This document shows, piece after piece, positions 1 through 10,757 of a stretch of 64,000 nucleotides of DNA. Made by a program: the position numbers and the translations under genes. The notes below the pieces were generated by a model. That model saw only the letters and a program-made list of their open reading frames with translations. It was not told the DNA's origin and did not search any database. This DNA comes from CAMLOF01 sp041913045 (GTDB taxonomy: Bacteria > Pseudomonadota > Gammaproteobacteria > Burkholderiales > Burkholderiaceae_C), in contig JAYSGB010000001.1 of the NCBI GenBank assembly GCA_041913045.1, positions 186,001-250,000 of the forward strand, in the 5' to 3' direction. Every line of letters begins with the position of its first letter. Within the stretch, counting starts at the first letter, position 1.

Positions 1-600
1 AATGCGGTGGCGCGAGCGATCGGCCTCGATGTCGGGCAGGTCCGCCAGGCTGCCTTCGGGGAACCACTTGGCCTCGTTGCTCATGAAGGTGCGCGGCATG
101 AGCCACGGCCCTTTGTGCGAACCCGCCACGAACTCCAGCGTGGCCGGGCGCGACACCGGGTCCACCGGTATCCAGAAGCTCACGTTCTGGCTGCCTTCCA
201 CGTTGTAGTAGGGCTGGTCCTGGTGCCATGGCGTGCGCTGCAGGGTGCCCGCTTCCTTGGTGAGCATGTGGTCGTGGTACAGGCGAATTTGCTCGCTGCG
301 CGTCAGGCGGGCAGCCACCGCCGCCAGCGCCGACTGCTCAATCACGTCCCGGTAAGCCGCGTTTTCCTGCCAGTTGCAAAAGTCCTCGATGAACAGGCCC
401 GGGTCGTCCGCCCGGCTGGCCACCTTGGCGCGGGGGCTGGGCTGGCGCAGGTTGTCGTCTATGCCTTGGCGCAGACGGTCTACCTCGGCCGGGCGCAACA
501 CGCCGCGCAGGCAGACCACGCCATCTGCTTCGAAAGCGTCCACCAGTTCGGGCGGCACCAGGGCTTGCAGGTCTTGGGGGGCAGGGGAAAGGGTGGGCAT
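1..600 (-). CDS. Phytanoyl-CoA dioxygenase (PhyH) family protein, partial (3' end outside window)
   Basis: Reading leftward from an ATG at 600, 200 codons stay open to the window edge, so the C-terminus is missing. The start is supported by AAGGAG eight bases upstream. Residues in the WHQDQPYYNVEG region carry the H-x-D pair that binds Fe(II) in 2-oxoglutarate-dependent dioxygenases of the PhyH family; the distal histidine and the 2-oxoglutarate-binding arginine lie beyond the edge. The N-terminal part (VDAFEADGVVCLRGVL) is typical of the family. The gene is divergent from an AraC-type regulator 80 bases away, which may control it. The substrate is unknown. Confidence 0.85.
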   Translation of the reverse strand, partial: MPTLSPAPQDLQALVPPELVDAFEADGVVCLRGVLRPAEVDRLRQGIDDNLRQPSPRAKVASRADDPGLFIEDFCNWQENAAYRDVIEQSALAAVAARLTRSEQIRLYHDHMLTKEAGTLQRTPWHQDQPYYNVEGSQNVSFWIPVDPVSRPATLEFVAGSHKGPWLMPRTFMSNEAKWFPEGSLADLPDIEADRSRHRI

Positions 601-640
601 GGTTTCGTCTCCTTGTAGGCTCCATTCTGTTGTGGCAGTA

Positions 641-658
641 TTGGCTTGAATACGCCAA
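641..658. promoter_or_regulatory. Inverted repeat in the PhyH/AraC divergent promoter
   Basis: TTGGC at 641-645 and GCCAA at 654-658 form a short perfect inverted repeat in the 80-base gap between the divergent dioxygenase and AraC-type genes. It is placed where an operator would sit. The arms are only 5 bases, so this could be chance. Confidence 0.3.
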
Positions 659-680
659 AACAGACAATCCATAAGACAAG

Positions 681-1532
681 GTGGACAAAATGCCCCCTGC
701 CCGCCAGTTGCGCCCCTTGGCAGAAACGCTCACCCAGCCCACCCGCTTTCTGGTGGTGCACCTGGCCGCTGGCAGCGCCTACCCGCCGGGGCGGCACAAC
801 GGCGGGCAGTTCGTGCAGGCCTTGAGCGGGGTGCTGGAAATCACCATGGCCGGGCGCGTCTTCCTGGCGCCGCCCCAATACGGGGTATGGATTCCACCTG
901 GCATGGAACACAGCGCCAGCAACCAGCGCGCGGCCAGCTACGCCACCCTGTACCTGGAAGACCAGCTCTGCGCCGCCTTGCCCGCCCAGCCTTGCACGGT
1001 AGCGGTCAGCCCGCTGATGGACGCCATTCTCACGCGCCTGCGCGACGGCGCGGTGGAGCACCCGGCCACCCCGGCGCAGCAGCGCCTGTTCGACGTGCTG
1101 CTGGACGAGCTGACTGCGGCCCCGCATCTGGACAGCTTTCTGCCCGCCTCCACCGACCCGCAGCTGCGGCAGGTGCTGGACGAACTGCAGCAGCGCCCGT
1201 GGGACATGGCCCCGCTGGCCACCTGGGCAGCCAGGGTGCACACCACCGAACGCACGCTGGCACGGCGCTGCCTGCGCGACCTGGGCATGACCTTCAACGA
1301 CTGGCGCCAGCGCCTGAAGGTGCTGCGCGGCATTGCGTTGCTGGAAGCGGGCCACCCCGTCAAGGACGCGGCGATCGAACTGGGCTACGTCACCCCTTCG
1401 GCCTTCATCGCCATGTTCCGCCGCCACATGGGCATGACGCCGCAGGAGTACCTGCACGTCCACCCCGGAAAATCGCTGAAAATGCCCCGCAGGGGCCAGG
1501 ACAAGGCGCCACCCAACCAGGAGACAACATGA
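681..1532 (+). CDS. AraC family transcriptional regulator
   Basis: 283 residues from a GTG at 681 (an ATG at 690 in the same frame is an alternative). The N-terminal half is a cupin-like sensor domain with a PPGRHNGGQFVQALSG segment. The C-terminal 95 residues hold two helix-turn-helix units of the AraC/XylS family (LATWAARVHTTERTLARR and AAIELGYVTPSAFIAMFRR) ending in the usual GMTPQEY. It is divergent from the PhyH-type dioxygenase and its stop overlaps the start of the following hydrolase by four bases (ATGA), so regulator and hydrolase are translationally coupled. The effector is unknown. Confidence 0.9.
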   Translation: MDKMPPARQLRPLAETLTQPTRFLVVHLAAGSAYPPGRHNGGQFVQALSGVLEITMAGRVFLAPPQYGVWIPPGMEHSASNQRAASYATLYLEDQLCAALPAQPCTVAVSPLMDAILTRLRDGAVEHPATPAQQRLFDVLLDELTAAPHLDSFLPASTDPQLRQVLDELQQRPWDMAPLATWAARVHTTERTLARRCLRDLGMTFNDWRQRLKVLRGIALLEAGHPVKDAAIELGYVTPSAFIAMFRRHMGMTPQEYLHVHPGKSLKMPRRGQDKAPPNQETT

Positions 1533-2341
1533 AAAGACGCGAAGCACTTGGCCACGCTCTGGCCCTGGGTCTGCTGGGCATGTACCCGGGCGCTGGGTGG
1601 GCGCAAGACGCCGGGAAGATAGGCGTGCTGATGCTCCACGGCAAGAACCCCGGCGGGCCCAGCGACCCCAACTTCTCCACCCTCAAGGGCCGGTTTGAAA
1701 GCCTGGGCTGGCAGGTGGCACTGCCCGACATGCCCTGGTCACGCAACCGCTACCTTGACGGCCATTGGGACCAGGCAATGCAAGAGGTGGCCACCCACGT
1801 GAAGCAGCTGCAAGACAAGGGTGCGCAAAAAATCGTTCTGGCGGGGCACAGCATGGGCTGCCCTGCGGCGCTCAGCCACGCAGCCAGGGGCGGTACGGCC
1901 CACGCGCTGGTACTGCTGGCGCCCGGGCACATCCCTTACGGTTACTACAACTACCCAACGCTCAAAACCGTGCGCGAGAGCATTGACGACGCACGCGCCA
2001 AGGTCGCGGCTGGCCAGGGTGACGAAAAGCACCGCTTCAACGACATCAACCAGGGCCGCCAGCAGCCCGTCGTCACGTCGGCCAAGAACTTCCTGTCGTA
2101 CTTCGACCCGGCTTCAGATGCCGACATGGGCGTGACTGCACCGCGCATCCCGGCCGATCTGCCGGTGTTCACCGCCATTGGCGAAAAAGACCCGCTGTTC
2201 AGGAACGTGCGGGGCTACTACGTGGACAAGCTGCCCGCCAACCCCAAGAGCCGTTACCTGGAAGTACCGGGCGGCCACCTGGACACCCCCCGGGAAGCGG
2301 GCGACCAGTTGGTGGCATGGCTGCGGGAAGTTCTGGCTTAA
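1529..2341 (+). CDS. Exported alpha/beta hydrolase
   Basis: 270 residues. An N-terminal signal peptide (KRREALGHALALGLLG followed by a GAGWAQ cleavage region) indicates export; the KRR start recalls a weak Tat signal. The fold is alpha/beta hydrolase: a GKNPGG loop near the N-terminus, the nucleophile elbow GHSMG at about residue 109, an acid in the GEKDPLF segment and the catalytic histidine in GGHLDTP near the C-terminus. The start codon overlaps the stop of the AraC-type gene. Likely an esterase or lipase-like enzyme; substrate not inferable. Confidence 0.85.
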   Translation: MKRREALGHALALGLLGMYPGAGWAQDAGKIGVLMLHGKNPGGPSDPNFSTLKGRFESLGWQVALPDMPWSRNRYLDGHWDQAMQEVATHVKQLQDKGAQKIVLAGHSMGCPAALSHAARGGTAHALVLLAPGHIPYGYYNYPTLKTVRESIDDARAKVAAGQGDEKHRFNDINQGRQQPVVTSAKNFLSYFDPASDADMGVTAPRIPADLPVFTAIGEKDPLFRNVRGYYVDKLPANPKSRYLEVPGGHLDTPREAGDQLVAWLREVLA

Positions 2342-2955
2342 CGCCGCATCAAAGCAGCCATCTCCGCCTGTCCCCGCGCCGCCAGCGCATCAGCAGCACC
2401 CAGGCGGTCGCGCTCGTCCTTGTTCTGGCTCAGCTTGGACTTGCCCGTCATCGTGGTCACGGCAATTTCAATGCCGACGATGTTGCGAAGCATGCTGTCG
2501 ATGTAGTCGGGCGGGGCGTCGCCCATCTTCCACGGCTGGGGTTCGGCGGCCTCGTGCCGCCGCGTCAGGCGCGCCACCAGACCGCGCACAAAGCGCTCGT
2601 CGTCGCGCACGGTGAGCGTGCCGTGCACGTGCACCGCTTCGTAGTTCCACGTGGGCACCTGGCGGTGCGCTTCGTGTTTGCTGGGGTACCAGCTGGGCGA
2701 TATGTAGGCCTGCGCGCCACGGAACACCACCATCACCTGCGTGCCCGTGGGGCAGCGCTGCCACAGCGGGTTGGCCCGCGCCACGTGGGCGATTAGCACG
2801 CCGTGCGCCCCCGCTTCAGGGTCGAACTCGAAGGGAATGTGGTCGGCGTCCATGCCCGCCTCGCCGGGCGTGACCAGCATGCCCAAGGGGTGTTCTCGGA
2901 TGACGCGGAGCAGTTCCTCGGGGCGGGTCTCGGCAAAGTGGGCGGGCAGGTACAT
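2338..2955 (-). CDS. FMN-binding negative transcriptional regulator, PaiB-like
   Basis: 205 residues from ATG at 2955. The N-terminus MYLPAHFAETRPEELLRVI and the segment HVARANPLW match the PaiB/protease synthase and sporulation regulator family, which has a split-barrel FMN-binding fold. The segment PSWYPSKHEAHRQVPTWNY is the most characteristic part of the family. The gene is convergent with the alpha/beta hydrolase, overlapping it by four bases at the 3' ends. Twelve bases separate it from the upstream dienelactone hydrolase, so these two probably share a transcript. Confidence 0.85.
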   Translation of the reverse strand: MYLPAHFAETRPEELLRVIREHPLGMLVTPGEAGMDADHIPFEFDPEAGAHGVLIAHVARANPLWQRCPTGTQVMVVFRGAQAYISPSWYPSKHEAHRQVPTWNYEAVHVHGTLTVRDDERFVRGLVARLTRRHEAAEPQPWKMGDAPPDYIDSMLRNIVGIEIAVTTMTGKSKLSQNKDERDRLGAADALAARGQAEMAALMRR

Positions 2956-2966
2956 CGTCGGTCGCG

Positions 2967-3860
<894 letters not shown>

Positions 3861-3956
3861 GTCGGCTCCTGCGTGGAAGGGTTTCAAGGGCGGTAAATGC
3901 TGCATTTGAAAGGCAAGCCAATGACCCGTTGCGTGAAGTGGGCTTGTCAGCCGAGC

Positions 3957-4853
3957 TCAAGCTTGCAGCAACTCCTCCCGCGCCACGCGCAGCACCTGCT
4001 GCGTCAAGGCGTCCAGCAACGTTGACGCGGCCCGCGCCTGCTGCCAGTACAGGGGCACATCCAGCGGGGCATTCGGCACCAGTTCCACCAAGGCGCCGCT
4101 GGCCAGGTGCCTTGCCACCAGGCCCAGGGGGTGCAGGCCCCAGCCCATGCCCGCCAGCCCCGCCACCACAAAGCCTTGCGATGACGGCAGCGTGTGCCGG
4201 GGCAGCTCCACATGGCGGCCGCAAAGGCGGCTCACCCAGCGGTGCTGCAGTTCGTCCTTGGCGCTGAACAGCAGGCTGGGCGCGGCAGCCAGGGTGCCGG
4301 CATTCACCCCCTGCGCAAAATGGCGGGCCACAAACGCCGGGCTGGCCGCCGCCACATAACGCATGGCCCCCAGGGGCCGACTGTTGCAGCCCGCCGCCGG
4401 TTGCTCCACAGACGTGACCGCCGCCAGCACCGCGCCGCTGCGCAGCCACTCGGCGGTGTGGCCCTCGTCGTCCACGGCCAGTTGCAGCAGCACGGGTGCC
4501 TGGGCGGCAAACGCGGTCATGGCGCCGGTGAACCAGGTGGCCAGGCTGTCGGCGTTTACCGCCACGGGCACGCTCACCCAGGCCTGTTCGTCCGGCGCCA
4601 GCGCGGGCAAGTCGCCACGCAGTTCATGTTCCAGCAGGCGCACCCTGTCCACGTGCTGGCACAGCCTGCGGCCAGTGTCCGTGGCCTCGCAAGGCTGGCC
4701 CCGCACCACCAGGGCGCAGCCCATGCGCTCTTCCAGCAGGCGTATGCGCTGCGACACAGCCGATGGCGTCACGTTCAGCGTGCGCGCGGCGCGTTCAAAA
4801 CTGCCTTCGCGCACCACGGCGGCCAGGGCTTGGAGCGAAGCGTAGTCCAGCAT
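3957..4853 (-). CDS. argP: LysR-type regulator ArgP (IciA)
   Basis: 298 residues from the ATG at 4853 (ATG 4865 is possible). An N-terminal winged helix (YASLQALAAVVREGSFERAA, then VTPSAVSQRI) is followed by a LysR effector-binding domain. ArgP senses lysine and arginine and activates the arginine exporter gene argO. Identity rests on both the N-terminal sequence and the location, divergent from a LysE/ArgO exporter with 73 bases between. No truncation seen. Confidence 0.88.
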   Translation of the reverse strand: MLDYASLQALAAVVREGSFERAARTLNVTPSAVSQRIRLLEERMGCALVVRGQPCEATDTGRRLCQHVDRVRLLEHELRGDLPALAPDEQAWVSVPVAVNADSLATWFTGAMTAFAAQAPVLLQLAVDDEGHTAEWLRSGAVLAAVTSVEQPAAGCNSRPLGAMRYVAAASPAFVARHFAQGVNAGTLAAAPSLLFSAKDELQHRWVSRLCGRHVELPRHTLPSSQGFVVAGLAGMGWGLHPLGLVARHLASGALVELVPNAPLDVPLYWQQARAASTLLDALTQQVLRVAREELLQA

Positions 4854-4864
4854 CGAATTAGCCA

Positions 4865-4926
4865 TTCTTAATTTACACAAGCAAATATAGCTTGCCTTCA
4901 TTCAACCCAGGCCGCAAGCTCTCGGC
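4865..4926. promoter_or_regulatory. argP/argO divergent promoter region
   Basis: The AT-rich gap between the divergent regulator and exporter contains AAGC-N7-GCTT (within CAAGCAAATATAGCTTGC), an inverted repeat of the size LysR proteins bind. By analogy with other ArgP targets this is the likely operator. The TATAGC in its centre could serve as the argO -10 element. Function is inferred from position. Confidence 0.45.
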
Positions 4927-5577
4927 ATGAATGAAGTTGTTTCCACCACCGGTGCTGCATGGCCCGTTTACATGCAGGGCCTGGCCCTGAGCTTTGGCCT
5001 CATCGTGGCCATTGGGGCACAAAACGCCTTTGTGTTGCGCCAGGGATTGCGCCGCGAACACGTGGGCAGCGTGGTGCTGTTCTGCGGCGTGGCCGACGCG
5101 GTGCTCATCACCGCAGGCGTGTTTGGCATGGCCCAGGCCCTGGGCGACCGCCCGAACATGGCCCGCGCGCTGGCACTGGCTGGGGCCGTGTTCCTGGCCT
5201 GGTACGGCTGGAAGGCCCTGCTGCGGGTGCGGCACGCAGGCCAGTTGCAGGCCGCCGAAGGGGGCGAAGGCTTGCGCCGGGGCGCGGTACTGGCCCAGGC
5301 CGTCGCGTTCACCCTGCTCAACCCGCACGTGTACCTGGACACGGTGCTGCTGGTGGGCAGCATAGGCGCGCAGCAACCCACGCCGCTGCAAGGCTGGTTC
5401 GTGGCCGGGGCCAGTTCGGCCAGCATGCTGTGGTTCAGCCTGTTGGGCTTTGGCGCGCGGTGGCTGGCCCCGTGGTTCGCACGGCCCCGCGCCTGGCAGG
5501 TGCTGGACGGCCTCATCGGCCTGACCATGTGGGTGCTGGCCGCGCTGCTGGCGCGCCACGTGCTGGCGGGGTTCTGA
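4927..5577 (+). CDS. argO: LysE/ArgO family amino-acid exporter
   Basis: 216 residues with about six hydrophobic segments. The N-terminal GLIVAIGAQNAFVLRQGL is the hallmark of LysE/ArgO exporters, and FTLLNPHVYLDTVLL is the second conserved motif (NPH followed by an acidic residue). It exports arginine or lysine and analogues across the inner membrane. The divergent argP regulator supports the assignment. Confidence 0.93.
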   Translation: MNEVVSTTGAAWPVYMQGLALSFGLIVAIGAQNAFVLRQGLRREHVGSVVLFCGVADAVLITAGVFGMAQALGDRPNMARALALAGAVFLAWYGWKALLRVRHAGQLQAAEGGEGLRRGAVLAQAVAFTLLNPHVYLDTVLLVGSIGAQQPTPLQGWFVAGASSASMLWFSLLGFGARWLAPWFARPRAWQVLDGLIGLTMWVLAALLARHVLAGF

Positions 5578-5613
5578 ACCAGCAGGGCGTGCGCAGAAAG
5601 CGGACAATCACGC

Positions 5614-7034
<1,421 letters not shown>

Positions 7035-7038
<4 letters not shown>

Positions 7039-7460
7039 CAGCGGCGGCGGACTGGAAGCTGCAGCAGATGGTCAAGGCGTCGGGCTGGCCCCTGGCGCCC
7101 GAACTCTTGTACCCCGGCAACGACTTTTGCGCCCCGGCAGGCAACGGCCTGGTGCCCCTGCACTGGGCCTGCGCGCACGGCAAGGACGGCCTGGTGAAAT
7201 ACATGATCGCCCAGGGCGCCAACGTGCTGAGCGAAACGCCCGATGGGCAGGGCATGCTGGCCCTGGCGGTGCAGTCGGGGAGTTTTCAGACGGTGATGCT
7301 GCTGATCGACCAGCTCAAGGCCCTGACGGCGCCGCTGCCCAATGCAGAACTCAAGGAACGGTTGGTGAAAACGTTTGCCAACGGCCACCCGAACCAGAAG
7401 AACCGCTTGCAGCAGACGCTGAAGGATTGGGAGAGGATTCGGAAGGCTGGGGTGAGGTGA
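7035..7460 (+). CDS. Ankyrin-repeat protein coupled to dbpA
   Basis: 141 residues from GTG 7035, whose GTGA overlaps the dbpA stop codon, implying translational coupling. Ankyrin-repeat signatures are visible (NGLVPLHWACAHGKDGLVKYMIAQGANV, quoted here as two parts: NGLVPLHWACAHG and KYMIAQGANV; then GQGMLALAVQSGSFQTVMLL). There is no signal peptide. It probably acts as a cytoplasmic protein-binding module; its partner is unknown. Confidence 0.8.
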
Positions 7461-7570
7461 GGGGTTCTTTGGCAATGGTCGATGGGCTTGGAATGACCCA
7501 AAAAAATGGCGCTCGTGCGTCGGCTACTACGCAATGAGTTCGGCCACAAAAACAGGTTGTCGCCACTGAC

Positions 7571-8419
7571 CTAAAAGCCAAAACATCGCTTGGGTGTGTC
7601 CCACAAAATGGCGTGACGCGCCTCTGGGCTACGTACTAAAAAGGCGAAAAGACTCAGAAGAGGCCCATAGTCGACGCGCTCTGGAGCACGCAGGAACGGC
7701 CAGTCCGATCCCCACACCAGGGATGACGGCGTGAATGCCTCCAGCAAGGCCCGCGCATAGGCCCAAGCATCCTCATGGGGAAAAGGCAGTTGGGAAGTCT
7801 TCAGCAGACTGGATAGCTTGACCACCGTACGACCTGTGTTGGCCAATTCAAGCAGCGCTTTGAAACCTGGCTGTCCCAGGCCCGCTGTCGGTTCGGGGCG
7901 ACCGCAATGGTCAATCAGAACTTTCACACCGCTGTCATCCAACATCGGCCGCAGGGCAACCAGTTGGTTGTGCTGAACCTGCACCGCAGCCCAAAGCCCC
8001 AGGTCATGCAGATGACGAAGCAGTGGGGCTGCGTCCGTGTAGGCTTGCGTTCCCAGCAGCGCAGCATTGAATGTCACGCCGATCACACCCCGAGCCTGTA
8101 GGTCTTGCAGCTCACCCCGACCAATCTTGTTGTGTACGACGGCCAAACCCTTGAACTTACCGGCGCCGTGATCGAGAGCATCCAACAAACAACGGTTGTC
8201 CAGCCCGTAGCCCGAATTAGGGCCAACGATCAAAGCGTGGTGCACACCGTGAGCGAACATGACATCCTCTAACGCCTTTACCGTGGCCACTTCGTGACCA
8301 GTAGGACGGTAAAACGTATCTGGCTCGTACGGAAAGCGGGCCGGATCGAACACATGTACGTGGCAATCGATCTTGGGTTGAGACGCCGACATCGGTTCGC
8401 ACAGGGACAGATCGCTCAT
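7571..8419 (-). CDS. Amidohydrolase family protein (COG3618/LigI-like TIM barrel)
   Basis: 282 residues (ATG 8419; an internal ATG at 8392 is an alternative). The N-terminal KIDCHVHVFDPARFPY supplies the H-x-H pair of amidohydrolases; a LIDHCGRPEP segment and the C-terminal VWGSDWPF supply the later histidine and catalytic aspartate. This pattern is that of lactonases such as 2-pyrone-4,6-dicarboxylate hydrolase and sugar lactonases. It is the last gene of the liv-SDR block, so it probably opens a lactone or cleaves the imported substrate. Confidence 0.85.
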   Translation of the reverse strand: MSDLSLCEPMSASQPKIDCHVHVFDPARFPYEPDTFYRPTGHEVATVKALEDVMFAHGVHHALIVGPNSGYGLDNRCLLDALDHGAGKFKGLAVVHNKIGRGELQDLQARGVIGVTFNAALLGTQAYTDAAPLLRHLHDLGLWAAVQVQHNQLVALRPMLDDSGVKVLIDHCGRPEPTAGLGQPGFKALLELANTGRTVVKLSSLLKTSQLPFPHEDAWAYARALLEAFTPSSLVWGSDWPFLRAPERVDYGPLLSLFAFLVRSPEARHAILWDTPKRCFGF

Positions 8420-8451
8420 CAGAAACTTTCAAAGTTGGCGACGACAAATGG

Positions 8452-9189
8452 TCAGTAGGTCGCTCGCCCTCCAGAGATGTCAAAAACAGCTCCCGTTGAA
8501 AACGAGCATTCCGGCGAAACCAACCAGCAGATCATCGCCGCCACCTCATCCACGTGACCAGGACGCCCCATGGGCACCTTGGCCAAAACCGCTTCCAACT
8601 GGGGGGTGGGCATTTGAGCGACCAACTCGCTATCGATGATGGCCGGTGTCACGGCATTAACAAGGATTTTCTTCTCTACAAGGTCTTTGGCCATGGACTT
8701 GGTCAAACCTATCACGCCGGCCTTGGATGCAGAGTAAGCAGCCTGATCACGGTTACCTTCCTTGCCGGCAATCGAGGCAATGTTCACAATTCGCCCCTCA
8801 CCGCTGGTCGACAAATAACCCACTGCCACCTTGGACACGGTAAATACCGCAGAAAGGTTCAGTGCGACTACACGGTTCCACTCGGAAAGTGTGCATTCCC
8901 AAAATGGCCCCGTTGGGCCAACAATGCCTGCGGAGTTAATGAGAATATCAAGCTGGCCCAGCTTCGCAATGGCTTGACCAAGGGCATCTGCAACTTGCGA
9001 CTCGTCTGTGACATCAACCACCTGACAAAGCACACAGCCTCCAAGGACATGTGAGGCTCTCATGAGCGCCGCTTGATTGATGTCCCAGAGTATGAGTTGT
9101 GCGCCCTCGCGCACTAGCCGTCGAGCGACAGCAAGACCAATGCCTGAGGCCCCCCCCGTCACCAGAGCGACTTTACCGTTGAATCTCAT
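8452..9189 (-). CDS. SDR family NAD(P)-dependent oxidoreductase
   Basis: 245 residues. Classical short-chain dehydrogenase: cofactor motif TGGASGIG near residue 11, NSAG near residue 86, catalytic Ser in NIASIAGKEG, Tyr and Lys in AAYSASKAG. WDIN after beta-2 suggests NAD preference. It lies between the liv transporter and the amidohydrolase in the same orientation, in keeping with oxidation of an imported hydroxy compound. Confidence 0.92.
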   Translation of the reverse strand: MRFNGKVALVTGGASGIGLAVARRLVREGAQLILWDINQAALMRASHVLGGCVLCQVVDVTDESQVADALGQAIAKLGQLDILINSAGIVGPTGPFWECTLSEWNRVVALNLSAVFTVSKVAVGYLSTSGEGRIVNIASIAGKEGNRDQAAYSASKAGVIGLTKSMAKDLVEKKILVNAVTPAIIDSELVAQMPTPQLEAVLAKVPMGRPGHVDEVAAMICWLVSPECSFSTGAVFDISGGRATY

Positions 9190-9222
9190 GGCATCCCTTG
9201 GTCGAGTGACAGGTCGAAAATC

Positions 9223-9966
9223 TCAGGCAGTTACTGCCGACGTTTGGGCGTGAGCACCACCCAGAAACAACCGCTCAATATGGGGATCGTTCAGCAACTC
9301 ACTTGCCGGACGTTGCAGCACCAGACGACCAGACTCCAAAGCGATGGCTTCATCTGACACTTTCAAAGCGCTTTTGACGTTTTGCTCCACCATCAATACC
9401 GTCGTACCTTGGTCAGCCAGTTTGCGCAACAACTTGAAGACATCCTGAACCACCAAAGGACTCAAGCCGATAGAAGGTTCATCGATCAGTAATACCTTCG
9501 GACGTAACAGCAAAGCCCGCCCGATTTCCAGCTGCTTCTGTTCGCCTCCTGAAAGACTGGATGCCGCGCTGTCCAGCCGCTCCCGAACACGTGGAAACAA
9601 TTCCAAGACCTCCGGAATGCGTTGGTGGGTTGTCCTCATCCCGAGCGTGATTCCCCCCAACTCCAGGTTCTGCCAGACCGTGAGCTGACCAAACAGATTA
9701 CGCCCTTGCGGAACAAACGCAATCCCCTTGGCAAGCAACTCCTTCTGGCTTGCTCCCGTGATGACTTCGCCATCCAACAATATTCGCCCCTGGCGTACTT
9801 TGAGCAATCCAAACAGCGCCTTCAGTGCCGTCGACTTCCCCGCGCCATTGGGGCCTAACAACAACGTGATGGAGCCACGCCGTGCTTTAAAGGTCAGGTT
9901 ATTAAGGATCATGAAGTCCTTGTACCCAGCCACAACATCATCGAATTCGATGCAGTATTCACTCAT
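9223..9966 (-). CDS. livF: Branched-chain-type ABC transporter ATP-binding protein LivF
   Basis: 247 residues. Walker A LLLGPNGAGKSTALKAL, signature SLSGGEQKQLEIGRALL, Walker B VLLIDEPSIGLS, and the H-loop position occupied by VEQN as is usual in LivF. It is one of two ATPases of the importer encoded by 9223-13874. Genes G and F are separated by two bases. Confidence 0.92.
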   Translation of the reverse strand: MSEYCIEFDDVVAGYKDFMILNNLTFKARRGSITLLLGPNGAGKSTALKALFGLLKVRQGRILLDGEVITGASQKELLAKGIAFVPQGRNLFGQLTVWQNLELGGITLGMRTTHQRIPEVLELFPRVRERLDSAASSLSGGEQKQLEIGRALLLRPKVLLIDEPSIGLSPLVVQDVFKLLRKLADQGTTVLMVEQNVKSALKVSDEAIALESGRLVLQRPASELLNDPHIERLFLGGAHAQTSAVTA

Positions 9967-9968
9967 GG

Positions 9969-10757
9969 TCAGCTCCCCAGGTAGGCGTCCAGCACCTGCT
10001 TATTGGCTCGAATCTCGTCCGGCGTGCCAATCGCCATGACTTTGCCCTCCACCATCACCATGATCCGATGGCAGAGGTCCATGACAAAGTCCATGTTGTG
10101 TTCAATCACCACGAAACTGCTGTTCCTCCCAATTTTTCGTGAGCCGTTCAGCTCCTTGAGGAGACTGCTGATCCCCCCTACCAAACTGGGATTGACGCCT
10201 GCGCAGGGCTCGTCCAGCAAGACCAGATCGGGTTCACTCATGAAGGCCATGGCGATGTCAACCAACTTTTGTTGGCCGTAGGAAAGTTCACCGGCCTTCT
10301 TATCCGCAACATGACGGATGCGAAACTGATCAATCAACGCATCTGCCTTGTCTCCCAAGCCAGAGTCAGACGCGGCAAACATGCGATTCAGCATGGTTCC
10401 TTTGTGCTCCTGGGCAGCAACAATGAGGTTATCTCTCACGCTCATCTTTCCGAACACTTGGAGTGTCTGGAAAGTCCTGCCTACACCGCGTCGATTGAGC
10501 TCCAAGGGCTCCAGGTGCGTAACATCCTCTCCATTCAGTTCAATGCGACCAGCATCGGGAGTGATCTGTCCAAGCATCGAGTTGAACAAGGTTGTTTTCC
10601 CCGAACCGTTTGGACCGATCACGCCAAAGATCTCGCCAGGCTGAACTTGAAAACTGACCCCCCCAACGGCTTGAATCGCACCGTAAGCCTTCTTCAAGTC
10701 GGTGACCTTCAGCACAGGCGCACCTGCAGGACGATCGTGATGATGTCGGTGAGTCAT
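9969..10757 (-). CDS. livG: Branched-chain-type ABC transporter ATP-binding protein LivG
   Basis: 262 residues. A His-rich start (THRHHHD) precedes the ABC domain: Walker A VIGPNGSGKTTLFNSM, signature LSYGQQKLVDIAMAF, Walker B VLLDEPCAGVNP, H-loop VIEHNMDFVM. The start codon overlaps the livM stop by four bases. The His-rich leader is an oddity; ATG 10757 is the only start that keeps the overlap. Confidence 0.92.
   Translation of the reverse strand: MTHRHHHDRPAGAPVLKVTDLKKAYGAIQAVGGVSFQVQPGEIFGVIGPNGSGKTTLFNSMLGQITPDAGRIELNGEDVTHLEPLELNRRGVGRTFQTLQVFGKMSVRDNLIVAAQEHKGTMLNRMFAASDSGLGDKADALIDQFRIRHVADKKAGELSYGQQKLVDIAMAFMSEPDLVLLDEPCAGVNPSLVGGISSLLKELNGSRKIGRNSSFVVIEHNMDFVMDLCHRIMVMVEGKVMAIGTPDEIRANKQVLDAYLGS

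Noticed and set aside
887..1528. N-terminal extension of the alpha/beta hydrolase by 214 codons
   Set aside because: The extension overlaps the AraC-type gene in another frame and would bury the signal peptide; the ATGA overlap at 1529 is the natural start.
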